From Pseudomonas sp. Irchel s3h14 (GTDB lineage Bacteria > Pseudomonadota > Gammaproteobacteria > Pseudomonadales > Pseudomonadaceae), in NCBI RefSeq assembly GCF_900187425.1, contig NZ_FYDJ01000002.1:496001-560000 (forward strand): 64,000 nucleotides of DNA. The letters run 5' to 3'. A program made the position numbers and the translations under genes. Below, piece after piece: positions 62,734 through 64,000 of the stretch. A model generated the notes under the pieces. That model saw nothing but the letters and a program-made list of their open reading frames with translations. It was not told the DNA's origin and did no database searches. The stretch's first letter is position 1, and the number at the start of each line of letters is the position of its first letter.

Positions 62734-63833
62734 GGCTGGGCTCCCTCGACTAAGTCCTTATAGGTGTTTTCGGCGATTTCCACCTTCACGCCGGGGTGCA
62801 GCAACTGGCCGCCGGCGATGACAACTTTTTCGCCACCCTTCAGGCCGGCGCTGATGATCACTTTGCCAGTCAGGTAGCGGCCGACAGTGACGGTGTGCAG
62901 CTGTGCCTTTCCCTCGCTGTCCACCAGCCACACGGCCGGGTCGCTGAGATTTTTCGTCAGTGCCGACCAGGGCAATTCGACTGCCGACTTGCCTGGCGTC
63001 TTGGCCGTGGCACTCACCACCGAACCGAGCTGCATGCCTTCCGGTAGTCCGTTGAGGCTGACCTTGACCTGCACCGTGCCGGTCTGCGCGGAGACGGCCG
63101 GGGTGATTTCCCGAACGGTGCCGGTGGTTTTGATCTCAGGTTTGTCGAGGAGGCTGACGACCACCGTTTTGCCTTCTGGCGGCTCTGTCAGCAGCGATTC
63201 GTACACGTTGAACACCGCGTCGCGCTCGCCATCGCGCGCCAGGCTGAAAATCGGCACGGTGGCCTGCACCACCTGGCCAACCTCGGCCTGGCGCGCGGTA
63301 ATCACCCCCGGCGCGTCGGCGACCAATGCGGTGTAGCCCAGTTGTTCACGGGCGTTGGCCAGTTGCGCCTGGGCCGCCGTCAGGGCGCTCTGGCTGCTGC
63401 GCAATGCAGCTTGGGCGGAATCGTATTCGCTCTGGCTGGTGTAGCCCTTGGGCAGGAGTTTTTGCTGACGAACGAAAGCGGCGGCGGTCTGTTTGACTCG
63501 GGCCTGTTCGGCAACAACCTGCGCCTGAGCCGAGTCGACGCTGGTTTGCAGGTCCTTGGGATCGAGTTTTGCCAGAACCTGTTTGGCCGAAACCCGATCA
63601 CCGACATCGACTGTACGCTGGATGATCTTGCCGGCAACGCGGAACGACAGGTCAGTCTGGACCCGCGCCTGCACATCACCGGTCAAGGTCACCGTCGCCG
63701 CGTAATCCGCCGATTTGACCTCTTGTACGAATACCCGCGGACGGTCCTTTTCGACCGGTTTTTTATCGCCACAGGCGCTCAGCAGGACAAGGAGGCTCAG
63801 GCCAACCACTGTTTTCAATCCGGGACCTACCAT
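62730..63833 (-). CDS. triA: RND pump periplasmic adaptor 1, lipoprotein, TriA type
   Basis: 367 residues. Lipobox 'LSLLVLLSAC' with C21; barrel-sandwich segment 'SFRVAGKIIQRTVDVGDRVS', helical hairpin about 90-165, and C-terminal membrane-proximal domain ('LLHPGVKVEIAENTYK'). The ATG at 63833 has an AAAGGAG site six bases upstream. First gene of the operon; its promoter lies in the 157-base gap before the plus-strand start at 63991. Two distinct adaptors per RND transporter is the diagnostic feature of TriABC. Confidence 0.9.
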   Translation of the reverse strand: MVGPGLKTVVGLSLLVLLSACGDKKPVEKDRPRVFVQEVKSADYAATVTLTGDVQARVQTDLSFRVAGKIIQRTVDVGDRVSAKQVLAKLDPKDLQTSVDSAQAQVVAEQARVKQTAAAFVRQQKLLPKGYTSQSEYDSAQAALRSSQSALTAAQAQLANAREQLGYTALVADAPGVITARQAEVGQVVQATVPIFSLARDGERDAVFNVYESLLTEPPEGKTVVVSLLDKPEIKTTGTVREITPAVSAQTGTVQVKVSLNGLPEGMQLGSVVSATAKTPGKSAVELPWSALTKNLSDPAVWLVDSEGKAQLHTVTVGRYLTGKVIISAGLKGGEKVVIAGGQLLHPGVKVEIAENTYKDLVEGAQP

Positions 63834-63990
63834 GCAGACTCCTTTGCGTTGTACGTTCGTGCCAATGGCGATACGACTGTGAGCTTAGAACAGGGTTCCA
63901 AGGGTGCGCCTCACGGTTTGAAATAAAGCCTGGCGCACGATGACATCGACAATAAGGCAGAATCGCGCACCACGCAGCAGGAAGCTTCCC

Positions 63991-64000
63991 ATGCTCAAAA
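63991..64000 (+). CDS. Possible start of a divergent gene, cut by window end
   Basis: Only ATGCTCAAAA is visible, reading M-L-K. AGGAAG at 63980-63985 provides a good ribosome site at the right distance. A gene divergent from triABC, often a regulator, would fit, but nothing about the product can be told. Confidence 0.3.

Overview
The window looks like chromosome from a fluorescent Pseudomonas (P. fluorescens group). The evidence is the high-GC third-position coding, the product set (ATP-type pckA, rimB-rimK, envZ-ompR, tex, gshA, TriABC-type RND pump, SfnB-type sulfur genes), the gene order pckA-hslO-hslR-rimB-rimK-envZ-ompR-tex-thioesterase-gshA, which matches the conserved order in Pseudomonas, and many intergenic REP-type palindromes of the kinds scattered through P. 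fluorescens genomes. I see no rRNA, tRNA, CRISPR array, insertion sequence, prophage or origin.

Layout. 1-5.7 kb: a kinase-like gene cut by the window edge, rmlC (dTDP-rhamnose synthesis), the C4-dicarboxylate two-component pair dctB-dctD, and a thioesterase-domain gene. 5.8-8.5 kb: housekeeping genes (cysQ-nudE operon, divergent yrfG, a BON-LysM protein). 8.6-12.8 kb: a LysR regulator, fdhD and a YdeP-type formate-dehydrogenase-like molybdoenzyme. 13-19.9 kb: a glycine-zipper protein, a thioesterase, a 3-hydroxyacyl-CoA dehydrogenase, recQ, and small proteins of unknown function, two of them paralogues. 20-32 kb: the conserved core block from pckA to gshA. 32-36 kb: tauABCD for taurine uptake and desulfonation. 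36-42 kb: an aldo-keto reductase, a hicAB toxin-antitoxin pair, a divergent LysR/SDR pair and betT. 42.6-55.4 kb: a sulfur-metabolism district (serine acetyltransferase, D-cysteine desulfhydrase, cystine ABC transporter, two SfnB/DszC-like flavin enzymes, a DszA-like monooxygenase, a MetQNI-like transporter). 55.6-64 kb: a methyltransferase, a secreted glycosidase-like protein and a triABC efflux operon on the minus strand.

How the genes work together. The clearest theme is sulfur scavenging. Taurine is imported and desulfonated by TauABCD. Cystine is imported by the Tcy transporter next to D-cysteine desulfhydrase and serine acetyltransferase. A further organosulfur compound is probably imported by the MetQNI-like system and desulfurised by the DszA/DszC-like flavoenzymes. 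All three start points lie behind AT-rich upstream regions with shared words, which suggests common sulfur-starvation control. A second theme is repeat density: about ten copies or fragments of one roughly 105-bp palindromic element, plus shorter REP singlets and inverted pairs, sit between genes, often directly against stop codons.

Most gene calls are secure. The least certain are the 22-codon ORF at 48781, the specific substrate of the 48.8-55.4 kb cluster, the function of the 752-residue secreted protein, and every regulatory site.
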